Below, piece by piece: positions 31,643-43,600 of a stretch of 64,000 nt of DNA. Source of the stretch: Oncomelania hupensis (Eukaryota; Mollusca; Gastropoda; Littorinimorpha; Pomatiopsidae). Both the position numbers and the translations under genes were made by a program. The notes beneath the pieces were generated by a model that saw only the letters and a program-made list of their open reading frames with translations, ran no database searches and was not told the origin of the DNA. Each line of letters starts with the position of its first letter. Position 1 is the first letter of the stretch. The stretch is taken from assembly GCA_036898135.1 (NCBI GenBank), contig CM072515.1:18325937-18389936 (forward strand). Reading direction: 5' to 3'.

Positions 31643-32144
31643 CTTATGATCTTGTAATTATCCTGTAGCGTTTCTCATCACAAGAACAAGAAAGGTCACG
31701 CACTTTTCTGAAGAAATCAGTTACAAAACTACATTAAAGTCTCTGCCATAAAGATGACGGTGTACCAAAAAGATGTCCCAGTGGGCAAAACCTTCGCGGT
31801 ACAGCAAAGCTCCAAGAACTATTAGTAATTGTCGCAGATTCGTACAACCATGCTTTTTACATTTAAAGGGATGCAACTAATAGTTGTATATGTTGTTAGT
31901 CTCCCTTCAAGAACGGTGTGCGATCAGAGAAGCTCTTAAATTCCCTTGTGTAATCCTCTTTGGCCTCGGTCTCCACCTACCCCAGAATTACCAAACCAAA
32001 GACCGTATGTAATTATGAGAAATTTAAGCTGAAGTAAATAATAAAAATATATTTATATATAAATTATATTTTTTTAAAACTAGTATAAACCCTACATAAA
32101 ACATATTTTTGTTTGTCACCCTTTAGTAGCTGGTCATGTCTTCT
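31643..32144 (-). promoter_or_regulatory. Upstream region of MTRES1-like gene
   Basis: Must contain the 5' UTR and promoter of MTRES1. I see no clear TATA box or initiator; part is AT-rich (32035-32110). Confidence 0.4.
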
Positions 32145-32440
32145 TCTTCTTCTTTCGTTGGGGGCTGCCACCCTCAGCTTATTGAGGACTCTGCAGCCAA
32201 ATGCTGGGTATGTTCTTGTTACCGGCACTCACCCGTCTAGGACATGAGCGTCAGGATCTTTAAAGTCCATTATGATGGAGTGCATGCGACACAGACTAGA
32301 CCTCGGTTTATACTCTCATCCGAAGGAGTAGGAAACGGGAGTAAAGTGTCTTTCCCAGGGACACAACACAATGGCCCGGACAGGGCTCGAACCCGGGACC
32401 TTTAGATCTGCAAGCCGAAGCACTACCATTAATCTCAATG
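32145..32440 (-). mobile_element. tRNA-derived SINE
   Basis: On minus it begins near 32430 with a tRNA-like head whose B box reads GGGTTCGAGCCC, followed by a ~200 bp body and a GAA-rich tail (plus TCTTCTTCTTCTT at 32141-32153). Confidence 0.7.
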
Positions 32441-32659
32441 TCAAGCTGGTTATAGTGAACGATTGTATCTTCTAAGATTTTATTCCAGTAATACCTAAAG
32501 TTTGGTAGTTCAAATTATTGCACTCCATTATGTTTCAAACAAAAAACTGCATATTTACTATGTCATATTACATATAATATCAACAAAGAGCAAGACAGAC
32601 AAGAGAGTTATTGTTTATAGGGTCCATCAGACTGCAAATTAAGAGCCCATGAGAGATGA

Positions 32660-33535
32660 CTGATGAGAGAGAGATAAGATAAAATAACAATTTTATCTAA
32701 CAAGGGTAAAAGATTAAGCACTGTGTGTGCTTTTTTACATCTTGCCCTTGGGGCTTGTAACAAAATAACTTCGTAACAGGTAACATCATAATGTAAAAGA
32801 AAGAAAGAGATTCTCTTATATAGCGCACTTACAAGCTCAGAGAGCTTCTCAAAGCAACAATAAAATCAACATATGCACGCGGACGCACACACATATCCAC
32901 ACACAACTTATGTAAAACAATCTAATTAAACTTATGAATGTAGAACTCCTGTTAAGTAGCTAATTTTAATGTGCGGTAAAAGATGGTTTCTAAAGGATGT
33001 GTATTGAGTGACTGCACTGCGGAGAACTTCTGGAAAGTTATTCCATAAAGTGGAACCTGAATATGACAGACTGGTTTTAAACAGATCAATTCTTGGAAAT
33101 GGAATATTTAGTTTGGTAGAAAATCTGGCAGTTTTTCTAGAAAAAAAGAGAAGGAAGATAGAAGGGTATATTACCAGAAAGGATCTTGTGCATGAAAATT
33201 CCTTTATTAAATTTTAATCTGTTGGCAAGAGGTAGTATGTTGATCTGTTTGTAATCATTCAGATAGATTTTGTTTTTAAGAATAACCATTTTAATTGCAT
33301 GTTTGTGAATCATAAATTAAGGCTTCATGGCATTGCTACAAGCAGAATCCAAAATAGTTGAAGAATAATCAATAAGTGGTTAAATATGTCCCAAATAGAA
33401 TAGTTTACGAGGCTGCAGATGTAAGTAATGTTTAATCCTTGATAATTTGAAATAGTTCTACTAACATTTAAAATATGTTGCTACCAACTTAAGGCAAATT
33501 ATTGTCTAATGTCACGTTGGAAGTTTATGAGAGAG
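32660..33535 (-). mobile_element. LINE family B, diverged copy 3
   Basis: GATAA-type tail at 32662-32685 and collinear similarity to 23160-24000, more diverged. It is interrupted at about 32800-32900 by a short repeat containing TATATAGCGCACTTACAAGC, also seen diverged near 43135 and 51100. Confidence 0.65.
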
Positions 33536-33540
33536 AGAAT

Positions 33541-34371
33541 AATACTTGATTTATATATCAAAACAATTGTCTCCTAGAGACAATAAAAAATAACTTGTAA
33601 AAATAATAACAGAGAGAGAGAGAGAGAGAGTTGTATCAATTTTTATTCATCAGAATAACGCAAGTTCTACTGATAAGTATGATTCGGATTGACTGAGAGA
33701 GAGAAAGATAGAAGAGAAAGAGAGAGAAAAGAAAGAGAGAGAAAGTGTAAAATATTAACATCAAAGGTTATAGTTTCCTTTACTTTATTTTCTGCACATA
33801 TATGCTTTACCCAATAGAACTTCATTGAATGCAGTGTTAATATTGACAAGGTCGCCAAGTGCCATGCCAGCAAACAATAATGATCAAGTTCTTGTCTTTC
33901 TCATTTGCACTTTTTCCTCCTGTAAAAACAGACTGAAAAAAATACATCTTTAACCTAGATGGCACAGCTCATCATGTATATTATTATTATTATTATCCTG
34001 TTTTCTGTTCAAGACTGTCTTGCAGGATTTTTTTTTCTCAATCAGATTAGGTTGTTAATTGAAAAAAATATTGTTTTTTCATGAAGGCACTCAAGTACCT
34101 CTTGCGCATTTTAGAACATTGATGGAAATGCTCTTTAGCAAATGTAATAATAATATTATTAACATTATTTTTAATATTTCTGTTACTATTATTATTTTAT
34201 ATTTTATTACTTTTTTTTAATCCCTCATCTTCGCTATATTAATTTTTTTTTTTTAATGCGCCATGAACATACTATAGTAACAGAAGTGACAGTGCTATCA
34301 TCATCAAAGTTGCATGCAGGAGGTAATCGACATAGGTTTTGTATGTTTCAAAAAAGTATACATTTAAAAAA
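33541..34371. other. Intergenic between MTRES1 and RBM7
   Basis: AT-rich with a GA microsatellite at 33611-33630 and GAGA-rich sequence at 33690-33745. No gene recognised. Confidence 0.45.
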
Positions 34372-34377
34372 TTTATT
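34372..34377 (-). promoter_or_regulatory. Candidate polyadenylation signal of RBM7
   Basis: AATAAA on minus. If used, the RBM7 3' UTR is about 1.3 kb (35699 to about 34350). No cDNA evidence is available here. Confidence 0.35.
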
Positions 34378-35699
34378 TTAATAATCATAACAAAACATTT
34401 AAGTTCTGTGTGTTTCCTCAGGCAAAGTGAACTGTATTACAACATTCAGCAAGTCAAACCAACAGTAACATAAAACACAATCTGAATCAAATGGTCCTGT
34501 TTTACTATGACGTTTCATGCAGTTCCCATAAATGTGCAACTGAACTAGAAAATTCAGCAAGTTTTGCAATACTAGTAACACAAAACTCAATCCAATTAAC
34601 ATTGAAATGGCTTACTCTAAAAATGTCACTTTCATGCCTTTCACCCACATTCCAATCCTTAGACGAAATTAGCTACAAAATGGGAACCATTCAGACACCA
34701 TCACAAAAAAATATCCTCGTGTATTATTGTGAGGACAATAACTGATTTGCATTTGTATTCAAATATTTTTAAAATCATGCCTTGTGTTTTTTAATGAAAA
34801 AAACTAAAATATGTGAATAAATTACACTGATCTCACTCCTGTTTGCAGTTACTTTCACATAATTACATTTGTGTCTAGCATGTGTTTTAAAAGTAAATTG
34901 TGTGTGTGTGTGAGGTTTTACAACTCGCAGCGACTTTTCTTTTACCTCATTCCCTACTATCCACTGCAATCGCAGTGTACCCCTGTCCATCTCTTCCCCA
35001 CCAACCACTGCCATCACAGTTTTCAACTTTGATGGGTTTTTTTAGCTTCAATTACGTCAATTTTCATACGAAACTTAAAGTTCTAGCTTTCAAATTTGTT
35101 CTATTGCCCGCTGCTTCATAGTGCTATTTTCGGTTATTCAGCTGTTGAATGATGCAGCAGAGTTTCATTTCGTAATCACTGGCTTTGTGTGATTTTTGCC
35201 AACCAAATTGTCATCACCTACTTTGACAAAAAATAGGGTCATTTAATGCCCCCTTTCTAAATCAGGTATTTCCCCTTGAAACATTTCAAACTTTGCATTA
35301 TAGTGTACCAATATGTCAACAATAAATCTTGACATTTTCCAGTTTTTTTGGTGCAGGTTTTTTTTCCCCCCTAAATAGTACAAATGGCCAGTAAACACAG
35401 AAAAGCATATAACAAAATCGTCCAGTAGGGAGTGAATTAAAAATAACAACAAAAACAACACCTGACAAGTGTAAAATAATAATAATAATAATAATAATAA
35501 AACTGAGATAAAAATCATGTGTGTACCCTTCTGAGCCACAACCACTGCAGTTCAATGCATATGTTCAACGAGCAAGCCAAATGTTTGAACATTAGATCCT
35601 AAAACATTTTCCAAGATGCACCACAGTTCAATTCATTTGTCCAAAGCACAATCCCATGGTGGACAAATGTAATCATCTTTGTTTGGCTGTATTGTGCTG
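34378..35699 (-). other. Probable RBM7 3' UTR and flank
   Basis: No credible coding frame. It contains an AAT/ATT microsatellite at 35477-35502. Confidence 0.4.
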
Positions 35700-35886
35700 C
35701 TACCACTGTGGCTGATTGGAATACCACCGCTGTGGTCGCATCATCCTTTGCTGCATTGGAGATCGGTTGAAGCCAGTAAATGTCTGCCCATAGTTGAAGG
35801 TGTTGCCGTACAGATCTTGACCTTGCATGCCTAGCTGTTGAGCCTGGAAGCTTGAGCTCATGCTCTGCTTTTGTAACAAACGGCTT
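35700..35886 (-). CDS. RBM7: RBM7-like exon 4 (C-terminus)
   Basis: Acceptor TGTTACAG; the first base completes an Arg codon split after exon 3. Ends TGG TAG (stop 35702-35700). Rich in Gln, Met and Arg. Confidence 0.85.
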
Positions 35887-37617
35887 CTGTAACAATTATG
35901 AGAAGAAAAAAACACAAAACTACTTGGATATTGGTTCTGACAAACTCTTGGAACATTGCACCTCTAATCAATATGTCTTGTGAGATGGATACATTCTTAT
36001 TTTCTTGTATTATTATTATTTTACTTTTTTTTTTATTGACATGAGTCTTGATCTTAGATAATATTAATAATCACTCTCTGAAATTGACTTAATCAACATA
36101 ACTATCATACAATTTGATGTCATGATATATGCATCACCAAATTTGCTTTAAACATCATAGAAACAAAGAATAATACCGCCTAAAATTAAATTTAAAAAAC
36201 AAAACAAATAGTAGGCAATAAAACATTTTGAACTTGTGCACACAAATATTGCTCAGGCAGTATGAAAGATGTTGTCACTGTCCATGTAAGACTTCAATGG
36301 GAAATATAAATATCTGATTTCTCCTTACTCAACAAAAATGTATTTTGCACAAATTAAATGTCATCTTGCAATTTCAAAAGGGTGATGATCATGAATTATG
36401 AAAATCTTTGCAATTATGAATTTTCCCAATTAAAAAACAAAAACACTTTTTCCATTTCAATTTTAGGGATAATAATAAAAGTTGAGAAATAGAAATCAAA
36501 GCACTTTCCAAATGCAGTAGAACTACATAGGTGTTTCTGAGTGAAGATGACAAACGAATCAAGGGAACGTACATTTATGTATATGTACAGTCGAACACGC
36601 TTACAACAAAGTCAAGGGTAAAAATGTTCCCCTTCGCTATATCTGAAGTTTGTTAAACTGTAGTTGACTAAATTTTTTTTTTTTAAATTCATTATACAGG
36701 GCTGAGATTTAGCAAGCCAGGCTAAGGAGCCAGCCGGGCTCCTAACGTGGGAAGTTGAAGTTGCCAAAATATTTCTCAGGTTGCCAGACCCCTTGATTGA
36801 AAGCACGGTCATTTTTTTTAAACTGTATAACTATTGCAGCTAATAAAAAAGATAAATTTCAACAACAACACTGTTTCATTTTTTAAAACAAGCACTGTAT
36901 AATTTATTCATCATCGACATCCTCCTCCTCAATGTTCCAAAACTTGAAGGAGCTTGAGTGTGCCTTCTTCAGCTGTTTTTTTTTTTTCTTTGGACTTTAT
37001 TTTTTTTGCTGGAGGCTCCGAGACACCGCTTAAAAAGCGCCACATCGTTCGAGATTGACAAAAGACTGAGAATGGGGAATATCGAAAGTACGGCAAGTCT
37101 CGCGTGACTCATCAAGGAAGTCAGAGACTCGTTCCGATACACGCAAGGAAGCAAGAAGGCTAGGATCTCGCAGGGCAGTAGCGTTTCGCGGCGAGGGAAA
37201 GAAGAAATTCTCGCGAGAAAAGGCTATTTTTACTTCGCAAATTCCTCGCTTTGCTAGCGTTACCTAACTTCCTAGCATGCATCGGAACGGGTCTCCGGTG
37301 CTGACTGCAGAAGCGGTTGGCGCGTGTTTTGTTTTACATTGCAAGTCAAAAGTCCGTGTACAGGTACAGAATCTCTACCACTGGCGGTATTTTCAAGTCG
37401 CCAGCCGGGCGAATGGTATCCCAAATCGAGCTCGCCACACACTATTTTTAGGGGCCATTGGCGAGTTGGCGAACGTTAAAGCTCAGCCCTGATTATATCC
37501 GTCGTGTCTCTAAAATGAGTCTTTGATGTAAGATTTACAACTCAGAACACGTCAAATTGTATTTTCATCATGTTTTTGCAATTGGGCCATGGGATGATTT
37601 TAGAAGATGAAGAGGGT

Positions 37618-37671
<54 letters not shown>

Positions 37672-40600
37672 CCAAGGAAGGACAGAGAGAGAGCGAGTGA
37701 TTGAGAGTGATTTAGTCCCATGCAGTCTCGAAGTGTGAGGTTTATGTGTGTATGCATCCAGGTATGTGTGCTAATACAGTGGAACCTCTCTACAACGACC
37801 TTGAAAATGTTGACAAAAATCGGTCTTTATAGAGAGGGGTCTTTATAGAGAGGGGTCTTTACAGAGAGCATAATGGCCTTTTCTTGAATCAATTTGCCAG
37901 TGATCGGAATATTCTTTCTTCTGGCATCCAGAAACCAATCCCAAACTTTCTCATTTACTTCCGAGTATGTTGTCTTCCTCCGTTTTGATCGCGTACGATC
38001 GGCATTATCACCACTTTCCCACCTTTTAAGAATGTCATCTTTGTCTCGTATAATTCCTTGAATTTGTGTTTTTCCAACTTTAAGACTCTTTGCGATCGCA
38101 ATGGTGTCACGAAGAAAGGGGTTGGGGGAATGGAGGGTAAGCTCTTAATCTCTAGCGCTGTATTACCTCCTTTGTTAGGCTAATGATGCGATGACATTCA
38201 AGAGATTAAGGCTAGGAGAGACTAAATAGATGAGAGACCGTCAGGGGATAGACGAGAAAGATGGTAGACTACACTAGATGAGAAATTCAAATACAAAGGC
38301 CAGTCGGGATAAGTGCAATTTATAGCGATTTAGTTTTATTAATTCAAAGTGGGTAGTCTAGGTCGAATAATTCTAAAGTGAGTCACGGGGGTAGCGTCTA
38401 TCAGTAGGGAGTAGCTCAGAGATATTCTGGGTGGTCGATATCTGGGGTACTAGTGCTACTGTGGACTGATATCATCACAGGGCAGGAGTGTATCTGTATG
38501 GTTTCAGAGTCTCTCTGATAATCTGGCGAGTGGTGATTCTCGTAGGTCAATGACTTAGCTGGGTATTTGGAGAGCGGCGGTTGATCCAAGATACTCTGGG
38601 TGGTCTGTTTACCAGGCTTGGCGTCGCGTGGGCAGTGATGCAGGTCAGTCGGTCACGCGGTGATGCAATGACCACGAGTGCTTGTCTTGTGGGAGGTACA
38701 GGTCTAGATCTCAGCTTTCGTTGCTAGCTGTCTAGGAAATGGCGAAGTTCAGAGTACCGCTTCTCGTTGACTCCCTGGGTTGTCAGGGGCCTGCAGCGGG
38801 TCAGCGACTGGAGATGATACAGGGCCGGGGTAATTCGCCCGGTACAGGAGCCGTCTGTAACGCAATACAGACTCTGTATCAGCGGGGGATAGGTATGTTC
38901 TGGATTCAGGGCCTGTGGCGCAATCGCCCATCTCAGATTTCAAATTGGTTGACCAGTCAAGAGTTGACCGGTGCATTCCAACAGCCCGACAATGCAACTA
39001 GGTTTACAGGGCCAAAGTGGAGTTTATTGGCAGCCGCTAATATACAATAACTCCGGCGCCTTAAGATGGGGTAGTGGCAACAGGGGCGAATATTTATACA
39101 TTGGGAGCATGGAGGAAAGCAAATGGAATAGGTACAGGGCAAAGGGGTTGTAGGCAAGGGCTGTACTGGGGGACTTTTAATCTATGTGGAGGGACAGCAT
39201 GGCATGGGATATTTACACATGGGGCTAACATGGAGCATACAAGTATAAATTCAAACATGTCATGAGTCATATACAAGGTAGAAAATATGTGCAAGGAATA
39301 AATACAAGTCACAGCAACACGTCACGGCAAAACTATAAACATGAACATACATATCGACAGGACGTATGAACACATTGGGCGAACGACGGGTGATGGGTTT
39401 GCTACATGACAAAGAGTAAGTTTTCCTCTCTTACCTTGACTTAAGACGGGTGGAAGCACACGAGTACTGCCGTAGCTCAGAGGTCGCCCGGTGATGGAGA
39501 CGTGTCTTCGGACAGGTTAGTTGTGGCTTCAAGGCTTGATGGTTTTCGACTGACGCCGAGTCTAACTTTGTATCAGGCTTTAACAGGGGCTCCCCGAGGG
39601 GCGGGGCTTAAGCGCGTGGGCCAGCGAGCCTGCTAGGGATGACTGGTTGTGTGGGGATAGTCGCTGGCTGTGTGGGTGATGACTGCTGGCAGCCTAGCTC
39701 AGAGGTTCGATTGTACGCCTCGTCACAAATGGCAGTCTCTCCTTTTTTGTGTCTGTTTACAACATTAACTCGATCTTCCAGAGATAAAAATTTTCTTTTC
39801 TTTGTAGACTCCATCATCCCATCACGCTTTCTTTGCTTCTTCTCAGTGCCGCGCTCGTGATGTGGCGCTTGCCGTGTAGCTCAGTTGGTAAGAGCGTCTT
39901 GCTAGTAACCGAAAGGTCGCTGGCTCGAATCCCGGATTGGTCAACGTGTGATCATATTATTTTCCCCTTTACCAACAACTGGCCCGCTGGTGTAAATCGG
40001 TCCAGTAGTCACCTATATGCGAAAGTGTCGTGTGACTATAATCTACAAACAAACAGAATATGGCGACCGAACAACGGTAGGCAAGTCAGCAATAAAGCAT
40101 GTGCGTCTTTCTACAAATACATGAATGACGTCAACATTTATGATGTGGATTTTACATAATTGCTGAGAATTTACACAATTTGCTATGTTCTTGACCTTGA
40201 CTTTGTTATATTTGTCACATATTCATCGCAATTTGGTGTCCGAGAGTAAAAGTGTTGTTTGTTGAAAGCGTGTTTGTTGTGTGTGTGTGTTTGGCTGTAT
40301 ATATATAAGTGAGAATCGACAAAAGGAGATATTTATAAGGTTGTGCACAAACAGCGATGATTGTCGCAGAGCGAGAGTTTAGGATAGTCTCAGATAGTCG
40401 GTGTTCAGAGGGTTAAAGTTTAAATGTCTAAAATTGTCTGGATGGGGGACGGGTAATTTGGATGAGAACCGGTGGGGCAAGCAAGCGGCGCACGTGATTC
40501 ATGCAGACTGGTTAGTGAACTGTGTCGAATTGCGCATAGATAGCCAGGGTAAAGTTATAACCGGGTGTTTTGGGCTGTGAGTAAGGAGAGGTTCTGAAGC

Positions 40601-43600
40601 AAGAGAAACTAACATTCTAAGTTTTCTTGACTTTTGCGAAGCAGAGCTGGTGTATGGTGTTTTATACCAGTGTGTGTTCAACTAGTCGACGCGTCTGTGG
40701 TAGCGGCCGGTTTAGGCCTAGCAGAGTGATAGACAGTTGGTGGAAGTGACATTTCTGGACTATCGGTACATGTTGGTGGAATTCTTAACACTAGATGGTG
40801 GAAGTGACATTTCTGGACTATCGGTACATGTTGGTGGAATTCTCTGGCTGCTGTGGTAATAGTGGTGGGAACCCTTCGATGGTGCACTCGGGGGTTGGAT
40901 GTTTCGCAACGTCACGGTGGAGTGGCGCAGTTGGTTGTCTCCATTCATAAGCCGGATGGGTAAGTGTTAACCCCGACCATAGGTATGCCCTGTGCGCGTG
41001 CATGAATGTGTAGGTTTTACTGTGTGTAAAGTTGAATGCTACACGGATGTTTTTGTGCAGGCAGGTTAGCAAGTATTTAGCATGAGTAAAGTGAGTTAGC
41101 CATAATTATGTAGCTTGATTTTATCATGTTTGTTTTTGCTATGGGTGCATTATGTAAGAATATGCTATAGTAACTGACATTGGGATGTGAAGTGTTACAT
41201 GTAAGTTTGAGAATAAGACTTACTGAGGCCTACGGGCATTGCAGTGAGGTGGGGACTAGACCACTGTGTATAGGAGACTTGAGCAAGGAGCAGATTGCTC
41301 AGAGAGCGAGAGCGAGGGGGTGAAGAGTTGGGGGGATGGTTGGGGAAGGATGTTTGCTATGTGACAAGTGACTGTATCCGGGAAACGATGTTGTTTCAGG
41401 CTTATTCTTTTTCCTTGACGTATTCACTGGAGTGGTTTCCCTTTGGGTCGTCGAGATCATCATCCTTTGACATCATCATCATCATTGGACTGGGCCTGTG
41501 AGTGCGCCTGTCTTTGGCTCGACCTACCTGGACTCTAGCATCGGGATCGCGTCACTGACTGCCTGCAGGAGCGACCCTTGTAGCTGCACGAACGTTCTTC
41601 TCTCTGTGCGTGGGACTACGTTGAGTGAAATCGTCAACTGCAAGACTTTCAGGCCAGTCATTCCCCATCTACCTGCTATCCCCCTTCATCCTCCTCCTCT
41701 CTATAATAGTTTTTAAATAGTTTTTTACATTGTTAATTTAGGGATCTCATTGTTTATCTCTGTTGTGTGTGTAGGTGTGAGAGCATTAAAATGTGATTGA
41801 ATGTAACATCATCTTTGCGTGGTTCCTTGTTCGTCCCTGTTTGTCAATTTCTGTACTCGTCTCAGCAACTGTGGGTAGTCCTACGCCTGGCATTTGATTG
41901 TGTGAACGACTGTTTATATTTGGAAGACTGTGCGAGTGTTTGTGGCCAGGCGTACTGCGACAATGATATTCTAGCAGATTCTACATGCATGCACAAATAC
42001 ACAGGTACTCAAAAAAACAACATTTGACAGTTGTCATACATTCTTTGCAAAATTCGTACCTGCGATCTTCAAAGGATCCCTGCGGCTGCATGTTAGCGGG
42101 AGCTTGGAAGGAGGCACCGAAGGGCTGAGTAAGGGGATCAACCGGTGTACCAGGGCCACTGAATGATCTGCCATTGGGGCCCTTCTTCTCATCTGACGCC
42201 GACCGTCCCAATCCTGGCTTCTGGGCTCCTTGACCTAGTGGGTAGTGGGAACAATCTTAAAAAGCTCGAGGTTATTATCTCATAACTAAAAAATGACAGA
42301 TCTATAGACTATACATTAATGTTACAATTTTTAAATTAGCATCATAAAAATTCAAGAGGTGGATTCAGAATAAAAGCATAAGAATTTATCTGCATTACCT
42401 GCCATGGTAACTCAAGAGGCTGCGGTTTAGGATGGAGATAAAAATAGACTGCCTGACCACTCCTATGCCCCTCAGTTCTCCTTTATTTCTGACTGCTACT
42501 TGTATTCCAGGCAGCGTATGCCATGCTACTATCAGACCTCTTTCAATACCATCCTAGCAAAGCTTTAAAAAGTGGAGTCCAATTTTTTTAATAAAAAGTT
42601 CTATAACTGTATAAGATTCAGTCGGACAATACTTACTAAACGGCACGTTTACACATCACAGATTTGATACTAATATGAATTGAGATTCACATAATTCCTG
42701 AACTTTCTAAACAGGTTAAAAAAGGAAGGGTACACATACACACAAAATACTATAAAACAAGGAGGAGAATCTCAAACTAATACTGTCTCATTCAACATAT
42801 GAAAAAAAAAATCAGAAACATCCAAAAATCATAACGTAGAGATTGTTTAGCAAACTAAACACACAAACTGAATCAAGCAAAGTTTAGAAATGCTGGTACA
42901 CAAAGCAAATATGATGAGAGAAATGCACATTTTTTTCTCTGTTATCACTATCAATGGCGCAGAGCGCTCGTTATCCGATGTCAAAGCAGGCTATTTTTAG
43001 GAATTAGGCAGTGCTCAGGATAAAACAATTCAAACTAAGTGCGACCTGTATGGTGTGCTGCTGCATTTTAAAATGGATTCTTTGAGGTAATATATGTTAA
43101 CTTCAGTCCTTAATTATAAACGTGATAAGTGTTCTTATACATAGCACTTTACTTATAGGGCTTTACCAGCTCAAGAGCAGCTGGCCAAAACAGGATCTAA
43201 CTGAAGCAGCCCAAGGCACCAACAAGCTGTTTATGCACACCTTCTGACTTCCTAGACAACTGAGCAATCCTGGATGACCAAGGAGAGATAGGACCTAGTG
43301 CTTGCTGGATGTGCTTTATGCAACTGGCACTCACCCGCCGGCAAGCGTTGTGGCAAGTGGTCTAAGGCAGGACTATCTTGCTTTTCCCACAAGCCAGATA
43401 CCAATGGCGCCTGACAGGTGTGGGATTGATCCAGCATTTGGGTGTTATGTTTATCCGAATATTGTTTACTTTTGACTCGGGCAACGTCTCGGGGTCTTCT
43501 CATGGTTGCCGATTTGCTCCCCCAGCGAAATTTTTCCCCCAAAATACAATATTAGGTACACTGGGTTTTGGCGCGCTACAGGCTGTGACTACACCTTCCC

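Noticed and set aside
39868..39945. Possible genuine tRNA gene
   Set aside because: A and B boxes are good, but the acceptor arms do not pair and the similarity to other SINE heads suggests a SINE.
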